From contig CM041465.1 of NCBI GenBank assembly GCA_023213395.1, positions 137,461,741-137,525,740 of the forward strand: a DNA stretch of 64,000 nucleotides. The letters run 5' to 3'. The position numbers were made by a program, and so were the translations under genes. This stretch comes from Cycas panzhihuaensis (lineage: Eukaryota; Cycadophyta). This document shows positions 1-11,981 of this stretch, one piece after another; the stretch's first letter is position 1, and every line of letters starts with the position of its first letter. Below the pieces are notes generated by a model, which was not told the DNA's origin, made no database searches, and worked only from the letters and a program-made list of their open reading frames with translations.

Positions 1-15
1 GCATACAATACATGG

Positions 16-249
16 ATAGGGAGTGTGCAGAACTTCTCCAATCTAAACCCATCTAAGACCATCTAGTGATGCACATATGAGCAATAACAATAACAATATA
101 TTGGCTAAATAAAGTAATACACGAATTCATCAATAGGGAGTGCATAGAGCATCTCCAGTGTAAGCCTGTCTAAGACTGCCCAGTGATGTATGTATGAGCA
201 ATAACAATAACAATGTCTTGGCCAAATAAAGCAATAGATTACTTTGAAT
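16..249. repeat. Degenerate tandem repeat, two 117-bp units
   Basis: Two head-to-tail units (about 16-132 and 133-249) share ATAGGGAGTG, the phrase GAGCAATAACAATAACAAT and a closing TTGGC(T/C)AAATAAAG. The units differ by scattered substitutions, so the duplication is old. The array may begin before the window. No coding potential is seen in it. Confidence 0.7.
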
Positions 250-803
250 GCCGTAATCTCTACATGAGAGATCCTAGAGTTTGATAAGGTTGATACAAGA
301 GGTGTCTCTCATCCTCTATCATGATCTGGAAACCCTAATGATCTCGTCTTCTCCATCAACTCCTCTGAAGTTCTGTATCACCCATTGTATAAAGTCATTG
401 AGTGAGTTGTCGATGAATTGCTATTGCAGTACCTTGAGGGGTGATTCCCTTTGATGCCAAGATGTGTTTTTCCCAAGATGGAAGGCCAAAGTCTACAAAG
501 GTTTTAATTAAGGACTAGTAGAAGTTTGCAAAATGTGCGAGAGGAGACCTAGCAGAGTTGCCTTGATATAAACCTTTGGACTCTTTACACTTTGGTCTGG
601 TAGTCATTCTCCCTTTATGAGGTGGCTGCTATAAATTGCAAGTGTGTGAGGTGGATTAGAGATTTGAGTATGTGAACAACATTTGATATGCTGTTGATTG
701 TCTTGAGAGACTGAAGGGCATTTTGTCCTCATGCAATAGTCATTGAGCCAAAAAATGATGTAATAATTAACTGCATACTAGAGGGGTTGCAGCTATTCAA
801 GAG
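250..803. other. AT-rich relic DNA, no gene recognised
   Basis: No sustained reading frame, RNA gene or terminal-repeat structure is visible. The stretch may be the far end of the LINE-like relic that follows, but nothing in it proves that. Confidence 0.5.
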
Positions 804-1020
804 TCATTTTCTCCTGAAAAACTGCTTTTGGAGAAAAAGAGCAACACACCTATGCCTTGTGTAAGAAGTCGAAGTTGGTGAGGATCCTATGGAGACTCTA
901 AACAGGTAGTAAAATTTGTCCCTAATCTCATAGTGTACTGGGCATCGAAAAATAAAATGATCTTCAGTCATTGGTTCCGACAAATAAAGCATGTGAATCC
1001 TCTCATTTCAAAGGATAAAA
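804..1020 (-). pseudogene. LINE-like reverse-transcriptase zinc-binding remnant
   Basis: A 62-codon minus-strand frame contains EDHFIFRCPVHYEIR. It resembles the zinc-binding tail that follows the reverse transcriptase in plant non-LTR elements, where a Cys-x2-Cys pair precedes a E-x-HF...CP-x-Y-x-x-IR stretch. The upstream Cys pair is not intact in this frame. The minus-strand sequence further upstream (about 1020-1340) is interrupted by many stops and gives no clear RT motif. A chance resemblance cannot be excluded; the call rests on one short motif. Confidence 0.35.
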
Positions 1021-4000
1021 TGCTGGGCTTCTACCCTAAATTGGTGAGAGGACACTTCGGACTACCCCATGGGAACTACTAAACCATTCTACATATAGAG
1101 GCATATATACCATGCTGGATCAATTGTAACATATGTAAATTTGAGAAAATGCTCATGGTAGAAAGTTTAGGACTAAGCTACTCTGTGGGAGAAATCCAAG
1201 GAACCTGGAGATATGCTTGGTAAAGTTCATTTCTTATGGCCACATTAATCTCTTTCTCGGATAATGAGATTAGGGTTATCTAAGGGGAACTATGGGTGGA
1301 AGTTCATCACAGAAAGCCCAATCATCTGCAATACAACTGGATCTTAAATATACCTGTACTTGGAGTTTGTTTGAGATAGATATTGTGAGGAATACTGGGC
1401 CAAAAATGGGTATCTATCCTTTCAAACACTAGACTCTGCCATCCTCCTATCCTTCTGTGTAAATGCAAAACAATCCCAAGTATGGCCACCTGATTGAAGG
1501 GGATGTGCTCCAAACTCTGCATGTGTATCACATGTATGCTAAGCATAGCATTTGCACTCCCTCAATCCTTGTCCATTCTAGGGAGGACAGACTTGGTTCT
1601 TACATCTCTGCTCCATGTAAAACCGTAGGCCCATCTAGAGAATCAAAGGACAATTGCTTTATACATATATCTTGGAAATATATTTGAAAACATTGCTTCT
1701 CTAGAGATGAAAGTGAGTCATATCCTTTACGAAATTGAGGCCAAGCTGTTAGATGTATGAAAAAAGTATGCCAGATATTCTTAATTATGTAAAAGATGAA
1801 ACTATCTCCAACCGCTGCTGCCAAAAGGTGAGCAACAATCTAGATAAAACATCCTTAGAGGCACTGAAAACCACCATCTTATTCATTTCTAATTCTTCTT
1901 GTTCTCAGAAAAAGATGGCAAAGCGTTTGTTACAACCCCTAAGAGAAACTATATTATATGCAAATAACAAAAAGGCAATCAAAACATTATACAACATGCA
2001 TCCATCATATATATACAAGAGTGGCTTGTCAAATGTACTGTTCAGCAACCCTATTTGACTCAAATAGTTTGGGGATCTTTCTACAAAAACCATGTGGGGT
2101 GAGGACTTGCCTTATAATTCTCGTATATAAAGTTACTACACCAAGCATGATTGCTTGTGAGAATTCCAAACAATGTGGATGTAGGAAATGTGGTGGAATT
2201 ACATCAGAAGTCTTTCAAGAGTTTAATAAGACAATGGTAAGCCTTACGACGGTGATGTTTAACTTCCTCAATGATAGCTACAAGAGAAAATATTATGGGG
2301 TCATATTTTTGTATGTATAGGATTTAATTGCCTTTATGATGTTTTTTAAGAGTCAACCTCGGGAACCACATATTCACATTTTTATTAGTTTCAAGTCAAT
2401 TTTGGCCTTTAATTAAATTATTCGTAATATAGCTTCTTTGTAATGTCGTATAGCCTTGGTCATAGTAGTGCTCATGTGACCAAGCGCTGGGATCCTAGGG
2501 TCATTTTGGCCAAACTAACTAGTTTCAAATGATGCATAAGTAATTTGTTTGTATGGATTTGGGGGAATTGTAAACACACTATCCTTGTGCATTCACACCT
2601 CAAATGTGCACCTACACATTCAACCTTCTTACCTTAGTTGAAATTAACGTCTAGCTTGCAATACTTACACTGGTTAGTTCCTAAAACCCGACCTTATGCA
2701 ACCTAATATGGGGATAATTTTTCTCTAAGAATATATTGCATATTTCAACATAATTAAATAATAAATATTCCAATTCATTTAACAAATGTTTTAGTACCTT
2801 CCTATGAATAATTAAATGCATGCTTCAATTCACATTTAATGCTACCGTTTGACACCATTGGTAACGCACATTTTTGTATGTTTCTTAATGTCTCTTGAAT
2901 AAATAGTGCAATATATTTTCATGGGTGTTATCAAATGTTTAATGCACAACTCTGCATATTACATAAATGAGCACGAGAATGTTAAAAGTAACATTTCAAA
3001 ATGCACACCATTCTGATGGAGAGATCGTGTGCAAACACCTTTAATCCATTATTACTGTGTCAAGTATTATATAGGTTAATGCAATCAATTTTTTTTTTCA
3101 CAAATGAATCTTCAAGTGTTTGGTCATTATCATTTCTAAAAGCATGGTAAATGTGATTAAATTTCAAGGGAAACATCAACATTAATAAATAAGAATTAAA
3201 TAGGGGTTGGAAGTGAAGATTAGAAGAATGATGGCTTCACTTAGTCCATGATAAATGGGTAAGTTGCTCTCTTTCTTGCTTTCATTTTCAAACCTAGAAA
3301 GGACGGAATAATCACATTAAACACATTTATAAACGTCATGGATGTCCAATAAATTTTTTAATTGATGATCCCCTTTATTATAAACAAAATTTATTCTGAA
3401 TATATATTAAACACATAAGGCCATGGAATATGTCCTAAATCTAAACACCATAACAAAGATAATTTGAGTAATATTTTTAATAAAACCTTTTTCAAAATGT
3501 TGGTTGTGTTAGCAAAATGTCATTTGGCTTGATATACAAGAACTTGAGGGCTAAAAAGGCTGTTGTTGCTTTTATGTCATCCGATATGGTCCAACATTTG
3601 GTGATATTGGAAAAAACATGCTTGATAATTCTTGGGAATAGATCCTCAACTAGGTGGCTGAGTATTCATTGATGTAACCATTGATGGGTGGGGGGTAGTG
3701 AAGTAGAGGAAGAGGTGGAGGAGCCATCTTTCTGTTAATAAACCTAGCCATTGACAAGACCAGAGGTGGTGAGGACAAGGAAGGGGTTTGCCTTGAGATG
3801 CAAATGTCAACAAGTTGTAGGATTCACCTCTCATTTTCCTTTATTTAGCATGGGGCCTCTATCTCAACCATTGCTTGAAGAAATTGAACGAAAAGCCCAC
3901 TCAACCTTACTATTGCTGAATACTATGATGAAATGATAGGGTATTGATAGGAGAAAAATCTTGCTATCAATTCTTGCATTATAATGAACGATGGAGATAA

Positions 4001-5280
4001 ATTATCGTGCTTGTAATGCTTAACCCCTGAAAAACATAGTTAACACTGAATTATCTTTAGGACTGAATGAACTAGTGAGCCCCCTCTCATTGGACTACAT
4101 GTATCCATGTGATACCAAAATAATTTTTTGGAGGAGGAAAACTCTCCCTATTGCCCACCTGCATTGTTACTTCCTCATCAAATCGACTTTCTCTGAGCCC
4201 ATTTTGTGTAAGATAAGAGCAACTATTCTAGCTCATAATGAGTGTATTATTTTTAAAACCCTCTCAATTCCTACTCTGTGTGTGTGTATAACCCTTTTTT
4301 TTTTGTGAATACTTTACATCCATGAAACTTTCATTACTATTGAATTTATATACCATTCTTGTAACTCAACACTCTTATCCTTACTTTGGTAAGAGATGTT
4401 ATTTTAAAAGGGGGGAAATATCCTTGAAGATTCTCTCATGATAATTCTTTTTAAGTAGACATTTAAATCCCTATGAGTTAATTCATGAATAAATTGATCA
4501 TAGTGAGTATCAATAACTTAATGGCATCATAATTTTATGAAATTTAAGGATTTGGAATCCAAGCGTAGATTTCTTCTTGCACCATTTTGTTTTTTACAAG
4601 TAAAATCTCTATAAAGTGGGGTTGACTTGTCAATATGAGATGCCATAAGAGAGGGGAATTTAATTTGCCAAAATCTCCTAGAAATTGCATTTGGCATCAT
4701 TTGTTTAGAGACAACAAGTAGTGGTTTCAAACCTCCCAAAAATCTTGACGCTAACATAATCTACGAAGGCCCGATTAAGATTACAAGCTCTAAACATACA
4801 CTAATATTACTAAGCCGTCTTTGTTGCCAATGCTACATGTGCATTCAAATTTTGTTTAAATTGTGCATTAATGGCATATTAATTTCAAAATAACCATGCA
4901 CATCACTTCCATTTCATAATTTGAATTGGAGTGCACCCTTACTAGCTAGCTAAAACAATGGCATACCAAGCTATCGTTGCTATAAACACCATGAACATTG
5001 GTCAATACATTGTCAACTCCTTATAGCACCACCTCTATTCAAAAAATCGCAAACCACAATCAATCACAGGAAATGATGTTGCCTCCAATTTGAACAAACA
5101 TTCCATAGACCATATGTTCTATTATATTTTGATCCCATTGATTGAATGCCGAATACCATAAAAACCATTACGCGCCTATTGGAATTAACCACGCAGGCAA
5201 AACCTACTTGTCCATCAGAGCATCAACATCCGCCAATCACCATGCCATGCAAATTAGCCAAACATCACATGCATGAACAT
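1021..5280. other. Relic intergenic DNA with unrecognised short frames
   Basis: Short frames exist on both strands at about 1320-1820, and on the plus strand at 1753-2058 and 1958-2320. The last has a Cys-rich patch, CENSKQCGCRKCGG, followed by a Phe/Asn-rich tail. None matches a family I know, neighbouring frames overlap on opposite strands, and no promoter or splice framework supports a gene. From 2330 to 5280 the DNA is AT-rich with homopolymers and stops in all frames. Confidence 0.5.
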
Positions 5281-5284
5281 GAGA

Positions 5285-5846
5285 TGTTGACCACTTTGGT
5301 TTGCATGTAAAATGACATTGCCGATGAAAAAAAGAGGTTGAATTATTCATGTTGATTAATATCATCGATGCCACTATAGTAAGCGCCCATTAAGCACTAA
5401 CATCTTCCATTTACCATGAAATGTCGATAAGAAAAAATGCCCACCAATCACTATGAAACACTGACAAAGAAAAGGTTGAATTGTGTACGTTGATCAACAT
5501 CAATGTTGTCTTATTAAAAAGTGTAGATTGTTGACCATGCTAAACATAATTCCACCAACACAATAATATGTAATCGCCACATAAATTTTAAATGAATTTA
5601 CCAGCCATCAAGCACAATCACAACATCTAAGAATGTCAAATCCACATAAATCACTCTAATACAATGCCATAAAACAAATATGTAATGGGTCGGTAACACC
5701 ATCATTGCCAATTGCCACACAAAACTGAAATGAATTTGTCAACAATCAAGCACAATCAAAATGTTGAATATTAGCAAATTTGCATAAATCACTCTAATAC
5801 AATGCCACAAAACAAATATGTAATGGGTTGGTAGCACTATCATTCC
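5285..5846. repeat. Degenerate tandem array with 138-bp period
   Basis: The clearest pair is 5571-5708 and 5709-5846. Both contain CATAAATCACTCTAATACAA and then AACAAATATGTAATGGGT, spaced 138 bp apart (5661 and 5799). An earlier pair, AGGTTGAATT at about 5335 and 5473, is also 138 bp apart, so the array probably had at least four units. It looks like a decayed minor satellite or a tandem block inside an old mobile element. No coding role is visible. Confidence 0.65.
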
Positions 5847-8800
5847 CTATCTAGACCCAGAACACCTCTTATAGACCCTTTGAAGGCAAGAACAAACCAG
5901 ATTAGAAAACCCAACAATAAATTCAACTATATCGCTAGCTTATACATAATACTAATAATGAACATTGCACCTAGTGTAATATTTCTAATGATTGTGCAAA
6001 CCTTCATCAACCAAAGTGGTTGGATATATTCAAAGTCGAATTGCCTAAATCTACACTCGAACGATAAGCAATTACTTCCACACCAAAATCTCCATGCATC
6101 ACATAAGGATTTAGTTACAGCCACCAAAACTCCCCATAATCTAAATGCTAAAACCATACCAATTAGTTGAAGGGAATTGCAATCCCATAGAGTGATGATA
6201 CCACGAGACTAACCTTGAGCTCCACCCTCGTAATAGAATATTTATAGCCATTCCATGGTTGGTTCGAGCCAAAAGATTCTTCTTTTTTCATTTTAGTTTA
6301 TTGAAGATGAAGAACATTAAGAATCCATTCCCTAATACATTCTCTTAGGGCTTGTATTGTAGAGGTCAAACTTAGACCTCGCATGCTTTATGATACAATA
6401 ATCATTTTTGTCCTTGATGGGATGATGCCCTTTCTAGCTTTGGGAGCTCCTTCACTTATGCTGGGATTCTTTATCTTTTGGACATCCAATGTGAACTTGT
6501 CTTTACTAATTCTCAATTGGGAATGAGTCCCACTTTCAATTCCTCTTGAAGTTTCCATTTAAAGAATTTCCATATTTGATTGTTTGCCTACCTTCCTTCT
6601 ATTAGTGGACGAGCCGACCGTTGAGTGAGGTTGAAGAGTTGACTCATCCCCTACATTCATGGTCAACTCTTCCTCTCAGGAAATGAGGAGTTGATTATTG
6701 ACAATTATCTACCTACCTTCCTTCTTTCTCCCGCATAATATATAATTACATAAATATTAAGTGTTAGATAAAAAATTAATTATTTTATCTTTAAATTTGC
6801 TAGAAGATGGGAGGATTTCCATTGATGTGCCTCAATCTTTAGTAAGTTGCTTTAATGTTCAACAAGTTTGTTAATGTCCATATGAAAATAATACCATCTA
6901 CTAGTCCACATGGGTAACTAGTTACTGTAGCCACTAATTCACTAGGAAGATTATTTGGTTACGTGGTTTAATCAATAATAATAATAGCCACACTTTAAGA
7001 ATATGTCATTTTATATGTCAGTTGAATGTGCTAAAATACATATATATAAGAGTAGCATAAATTTTGTATCTCATCTTTTACTTTATAGGACTAGGCAATT
7101 TCTTTAGTATCTATTGGCTGAAATTACAATAAACATTGGCTATATTAACTAAAAATACATGAGATATTATTATTATTAGTTAGAAATGCATAAGAAATAG
7201 GCTCTTTGGCCTCACAATTGCCCTCTTAGACTTATATAAGTGTAATAATACAAATTGGCATTGACTTGATTAAAGGATATCACTCAAACATAAAAAATAC
7301 TCTATTTTTGATAAAATTTAACTTTCTAAGGCTCTCAAGTGTTTAAAAGAGTATTTTTCATATTTTCTTCTATTCTTTCATTTTTTTCCCTTTATTTAGA
7401 GTTTGGTTTTATATAAATAGATATTTGAAATCATAAAAGAAAGGTTATGATAAATAAATATGCCAGAAAATTTGAAACAAGAAAACAAGACAAACCTACA
7501 AAAGTAACATTTACCTTGTATTGATTTCAAATATTAGAATATCCATTAAATAATCACCAAAAGGGTTTGTATGACTAACTGTTTTGAAGGTAAATGAGTC
7601 ATCTCCTCAATGCAATAGATTAGAAGTCTAAGTTTTATAGTTAAAGTTAGAATAGAAAAACTACAAGCATGTCATAAAAAAGTTAATTAATATTAAAAGG
7701 TAAGTTAGCCTCTTTTGTTGGGGGCTCTAGTCATGTGGGCTAATCTCTAGGGGTTGGCGAACCTCAAAAAACATTTTAATTTAATTAAACTAAGAGAAAA
7801 CTTTGTAAAAAAAATTATTAGATATCTAATTTTTTTTGCCATCATTCATTTTCAAAATTTGTGCTCTTGTGTTTTGTAGAGGGCATCTCTACAATGTTAT
7901 GGACTACCGATATCCATGAATCATGGTGTCTATGTGAGGGACAAATATTTGAAACCAATTTTGTCTTCCCTTTTTGATGACTTGAACCTCACTTGTTGAT
8001 TTTCATGCGTAAAGTTAGAAGTGGTTTTAATTTAAAGGTAGTTAGGGTTCTCATTCTCAAGAATCTCTTTAATAGGCAGAGTAAGATGACCTTGAAGATA
8101 CTTTGTTGCATAAGATCCACACAAAAGTATATTTTTACCTAAACTTTCACCAACATTTAGACATTCCTAAAATTCTCTGCATGCAATTTGGCCAACCAAG
8201 TGGCTATGTTTTATTTTTCACAAAAATGAACTAACATGTTTTTTTTGCTTTCATTGAAATCCTTGGCCCACTTAAGTTCCTTGTTTATATAAGCATAATC
8301 ATTGGAGTTTCTAGCCCTTTTTGTTCTTAGCCATGAAGAAAAGATTGACAATTGAATAACTTCAAAATCTTTTGATTTGCTTAGCATTAACATAATTGTG
8401 ATCTCCAACATCTTCAGATGTTATGTTTTTTACAATTTGTCCAATTTCTGTTGACATTACATTTTCTTTGATAGGATGAGTTTGGTTAAGTTTGTGCTTC
8501 TTTTTTTAAAGTTGTTTCTTTCCTTTAAATAAGCTCTGAATTTATGTAAATGACCTAAAAATCCTTCACATCTTCATCTTTCACTTGAATTTATATGCTT
8601 GGGTGGTTTGTGTTATAAAATACACAAAAAACACAACCAAAATGATATTGAAAAACAAACTTTAACTAGCACCAGAATAACAATCTTCAAAGAGGTTATA
8701 CATCTTAAGGATTAAAACCAAAGATAACCCCAAAGCTTCAACATATGCAAAAATAGGGGTAATAACTTAGAATCCTAGCTTTGAAATAGTTTTTACAACC

Positions 8801-9512
8801 CATAGATCATTTTCTTTTGCTTTATTTATTATTTATTAATATTGGCCATATCATCAAACATTAATTACTTTCATGAAGCAACTATTCTTTTTTGCATTAA
8901 AATCCTTCATAGGTCTATTTTGAATCTTATAGGCTTAAAAGACAACCACTCGAAACCAATTTTTCTTTATATGCATCAAAATCCTTGTGGGTTTACCATG
9001 GCAGTTTTTCAGGTTTGGCATATAGTTGTTGCAACTACCAAAAAGAAAAAGAAAAATAATAATATTTTTTTTGCAATCTTCATTTGGTATCTGCAACTAT
9101 TAGTTTAAAAAACTTAGAAAACTTGAATTTGTGGCCAACACTAAGATTTGCATGCAAAATTATTCTGGGGTCCTATGGTTGTGAAAAAAAGGCCATAAGG
9201 CAATTTTAAGGCATCAAATATTATTTAAACACCATGATATTTTTCTTCTGCTTTTTTTTGAAAAATAAAAAATGCAAATCTTGATATGTATTTTGCTTTC
9301 TAAAACTATCTGTAATATTTCAAAATAATTTGCCTAATAAAACCTTTCTTTTTCTTTTTAAAAAATACAACTATTAAATGCATTTTGTAAGATCTTCCAA
9401 TGGTCACTTTCGAGGGGAAAAAGTAAGGTTATATGAAGATATCAAAGTCTCAAAAAAATAGCTCAAAATATTTAAAGAAACTAGGCTCTAAATTCCAAAG
9501 GATCAAAACTTT
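5847..9512. other. AT-rich relic DNA, no gene recognised
   Basis: Stops are dense in all six frames, with long A/T runs and only short isolated frames (5880-6170, 8842-9108) that match nothing I recognise. No paired terminal repeats were seen. The right end may be the internal part of the element whose LTR-like sequence begins at 9531. Confidence 0.5.
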
Positions 9513-10076
9513 GGCTTTGATACCAAATATTGAGTGTGGCATTGCTGTAATACCATAATGTTAGGTATTAAATTTAATTTTGATACTAAAATATTATGGA
9601 CGATTAAGTGGAAGTAATGCATGGATGATAGACCTAACCATAATTGAACATGGGACATGCAATGAGTACAAAATATCATAATTAAATGCACAAGTATCAT
9701 GAAATATACACACAAAGGATAGACACAATATGTGGAAGAATAGTTATTCCTTAATTATTAAAATATGGTGTATATATTTATAAAACAACTCATTTCAAAT
9801 TAAGAATCTAAAGTTAATTATTGTATGCTTGGTACACATTTCGACAACCTTTATAGGTGTTCATAATAAAATATTCATAAATTATGTGTAAGAGAGTGAG
9901 AGGGATTTGGTATATCATTTGATATAATTAGATATTATATCCAATACCTATTTATAAGCCAAGAAGAATATCCTATGAGTTATTCCCTTGGGGATTGCTT
10001 GAAGAATGAATTGGTGTTTGTAGCACCACCATAATCGAGCTTACAAATGTTCTCCAAGAGGAATAGACCCATATAT
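9513..10076 (-). repeat. Probable LTR fragment with adjacent primer-binding site
   Basis: Read on the minus strand, TGGTATCAAAGCC (9513-9525) matches the plant initiator-methionine tRNA primer-binding site. The sequence beginning TGAGTGTGG at 9531 would then be the inner edge of a 5' LTR. A minus-strand TATA-like GGCTTATAAATAGG lies near 9950, as expected for an LTR promoter. The outer LTR edge is unclear and no partner LTR is in the window, so this is a truncated or solo remnant. Confidence 0.35.
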
Positions 10077-10078
10077 AG

Positions 10079-11981
10079 ACTAACTTTAAGGGTAAATAGT
10101 GAGATGAACTTTTCTCCTTTCTTATTCTCTTATGTTTAACATCTATCACTAGTAATAACAACCATTCTAAATAATAGGATTCAAATTACTGGCACATTTA
10201 AGTAAGAAAAGTACGTGGCATGGTCAACTACAAATTGTTGTAGTGATTGAAATACTAGGTTGATTATGACTACAAGAATACAACTGCTATAACTACTTCA
10301 AGACATACTAATTAATAGATATGGATAATAGACCCAACCTTGCATCAATAATAGAAAAGAACCGGGTCTTAGACAAAAGCTTAGAAAAAATGATAAGTGA
10401 TAGAATTGAAGCTTAAGCTAGAAAACAAGGGAAGGGAATACTTGACAGATAATGATATGTTAAATGAAGAGCAATATCAAGACAAGCATGGATTTGTGAA
10501 ATCAAGTATAGGAGGATCCACATCAAATAGTAATAAAAGTGAAAGCACAACACTAATAAGGAAGGGTAAAAATGGGGCAAGGTGCAAAAATAAAGGGAGA
10601 ATGTCAAGGAGGGAACATAAACCACAAGGTAAAAAGAACATAAGTAAATGAAGAAACAAGGGATATAGAAAGCATACAAAGAAAGTTGAGTCAAATAGAA
10701 GCTTTGAAATCTCGGGTACTACCTCTAGCTCAAAGGACACTTATAGTTCTAATAGTCTCGATGAGTCTAATATGTAATCTTTATGGAGTCTAGAAAGACG
10801 ACATCACTTGTTATGAACTAATAACCACCCCTTTTTAGGTGAACCAACATGTTTATTGGGTAATGGAAACCTTTTGCGTCATATTTAAGATGCAGAAGAT
10901 CAGAGGAAGATCATTATGGAGTCTTATTTTGGAGCATTAGCTATTTGGAGGCTAGTGTAGGTAGTAGTGATTCTAGGAGGAGCCCTTACCTTGAAGAGGA
11001 CTAGTATTCATTTTATTTAACTCATTTTTTAAATTACTTCTTTATAATTAGCATATTTCTATTAATTGGTGTTATTCATTAGTCGATGTATATTACTAAA
11101 TCTAGTCAGTTCGTAATATGATCATAAAAAGAAAAGAAGAGAATAAAAGGAAATAAACAATTACAAAAGAAAATTGAAACTTCCAGACCAGGAAGGAGAA
11201 AGAGGCATGGGAGAAGAGGTCAAAAATTGGATACATAACCTAGAAAGATACTTTGAGTTAAAAAGACTAGGTAGCTATACCAAGACCTCAATAACAATAT
11301 ATCAATTAATGAGACTTGCATTCACTTAGTGATATGACAAACTCCGTAGTTACAAAACAAAAACAAAGTTTATCCCTTAGAATAAGTTAAAAAAGAAATT
11401 TTGTAATAAATTTACCTCTGAAAACTTCCTATAAGATAGTCAATGTTTTTTGCAATTTAAATTATAGAAGCCTTAACATAAGTGAGCATAAAAAAAAATT
11501 TGAAATCCTTAATAGATTTATACCTATTATCTAAGGAAAGGATCGACTTATAAGATTCATTAATGGATTGAATTGAGAATGTTGCACTTATGTATGGGTT
11601 CATAAGCCTAATTTAATGGACAAAGCTACAATATTTGCAGAGAGATATGGAGAGCAAAGGAGGGGACAAAAAGGGAGGGAATGGTTACATGAAAGGGAAG
11701 GCACTTGCATGGGCAGTACACTTAAACACAAAAGAAAAAGATATAAAGTAAGTAGAAGGGATGATCATAAAGACTGGGATAGCAACTAAGATTATCAAAG
11801 CACTAAGACTACTACTAGAAGCCATAATAGCTCTCAAGAGGAATAATCTTACTGAGGTTTATACAAGAAATCTCCTAGGTAGTTAAGTAACTAAAATTAG
11901 GTCCAAAATTAATGAAACAAATTTAAAACTATAAATTATTGGGAATGCAAAGAAGCCACAACCATAAATGCACATACATGT
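10079..11981 (+). repeat. Tandem 2.17-kb duplication, copy 1 (left part)
   Basis: This stretch is colinear with 31964-33929. Copy 1 continues after element A at 28093-28177 and after element S at 31839-31963. The copies meet at ACTAA, which also marks both outer ends, so the duplication arose across 5 bp of microhomology. Copy 1 has lost about 80 bp near 11956 relative to copy 2 (33826-33905), with CAC/CACAA at the break. Confidence 0.85.
10397..11900 (+). pseudogene. Decayed retrotransposon gag-like sequence, copy 1
   Basis: The first part (10397-10780) encodes a lysine- and serine-rich stretch that stays open for 84 codons. From about 11180 interrupted plus-strand frames read like a gag core: a W-x-x-x-LE-x-YFELK start, a YDKLRSYK stretch, and a KFEILNRF segment followed by KERIDL and DSLMDGIENVAL. 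A Lys/Arg/Gly-rich tail resembles the basic end of gag. Stops and frameshifts occur throughout. Copy 2 has the same structure, and its continuation encodes a protease-like segment, which supports a Ty3/gypsy gag-pro fragment. The RT and integrase parts are absent. Confidence 0.55.

Noticed and set aside
1753-2320. Overlapping plus-strand frames with a Cys-rich patch as a possible small gene
   Set aside because: No family match, no start or splice support, and a competing frame on the other strand; kept only as a note.
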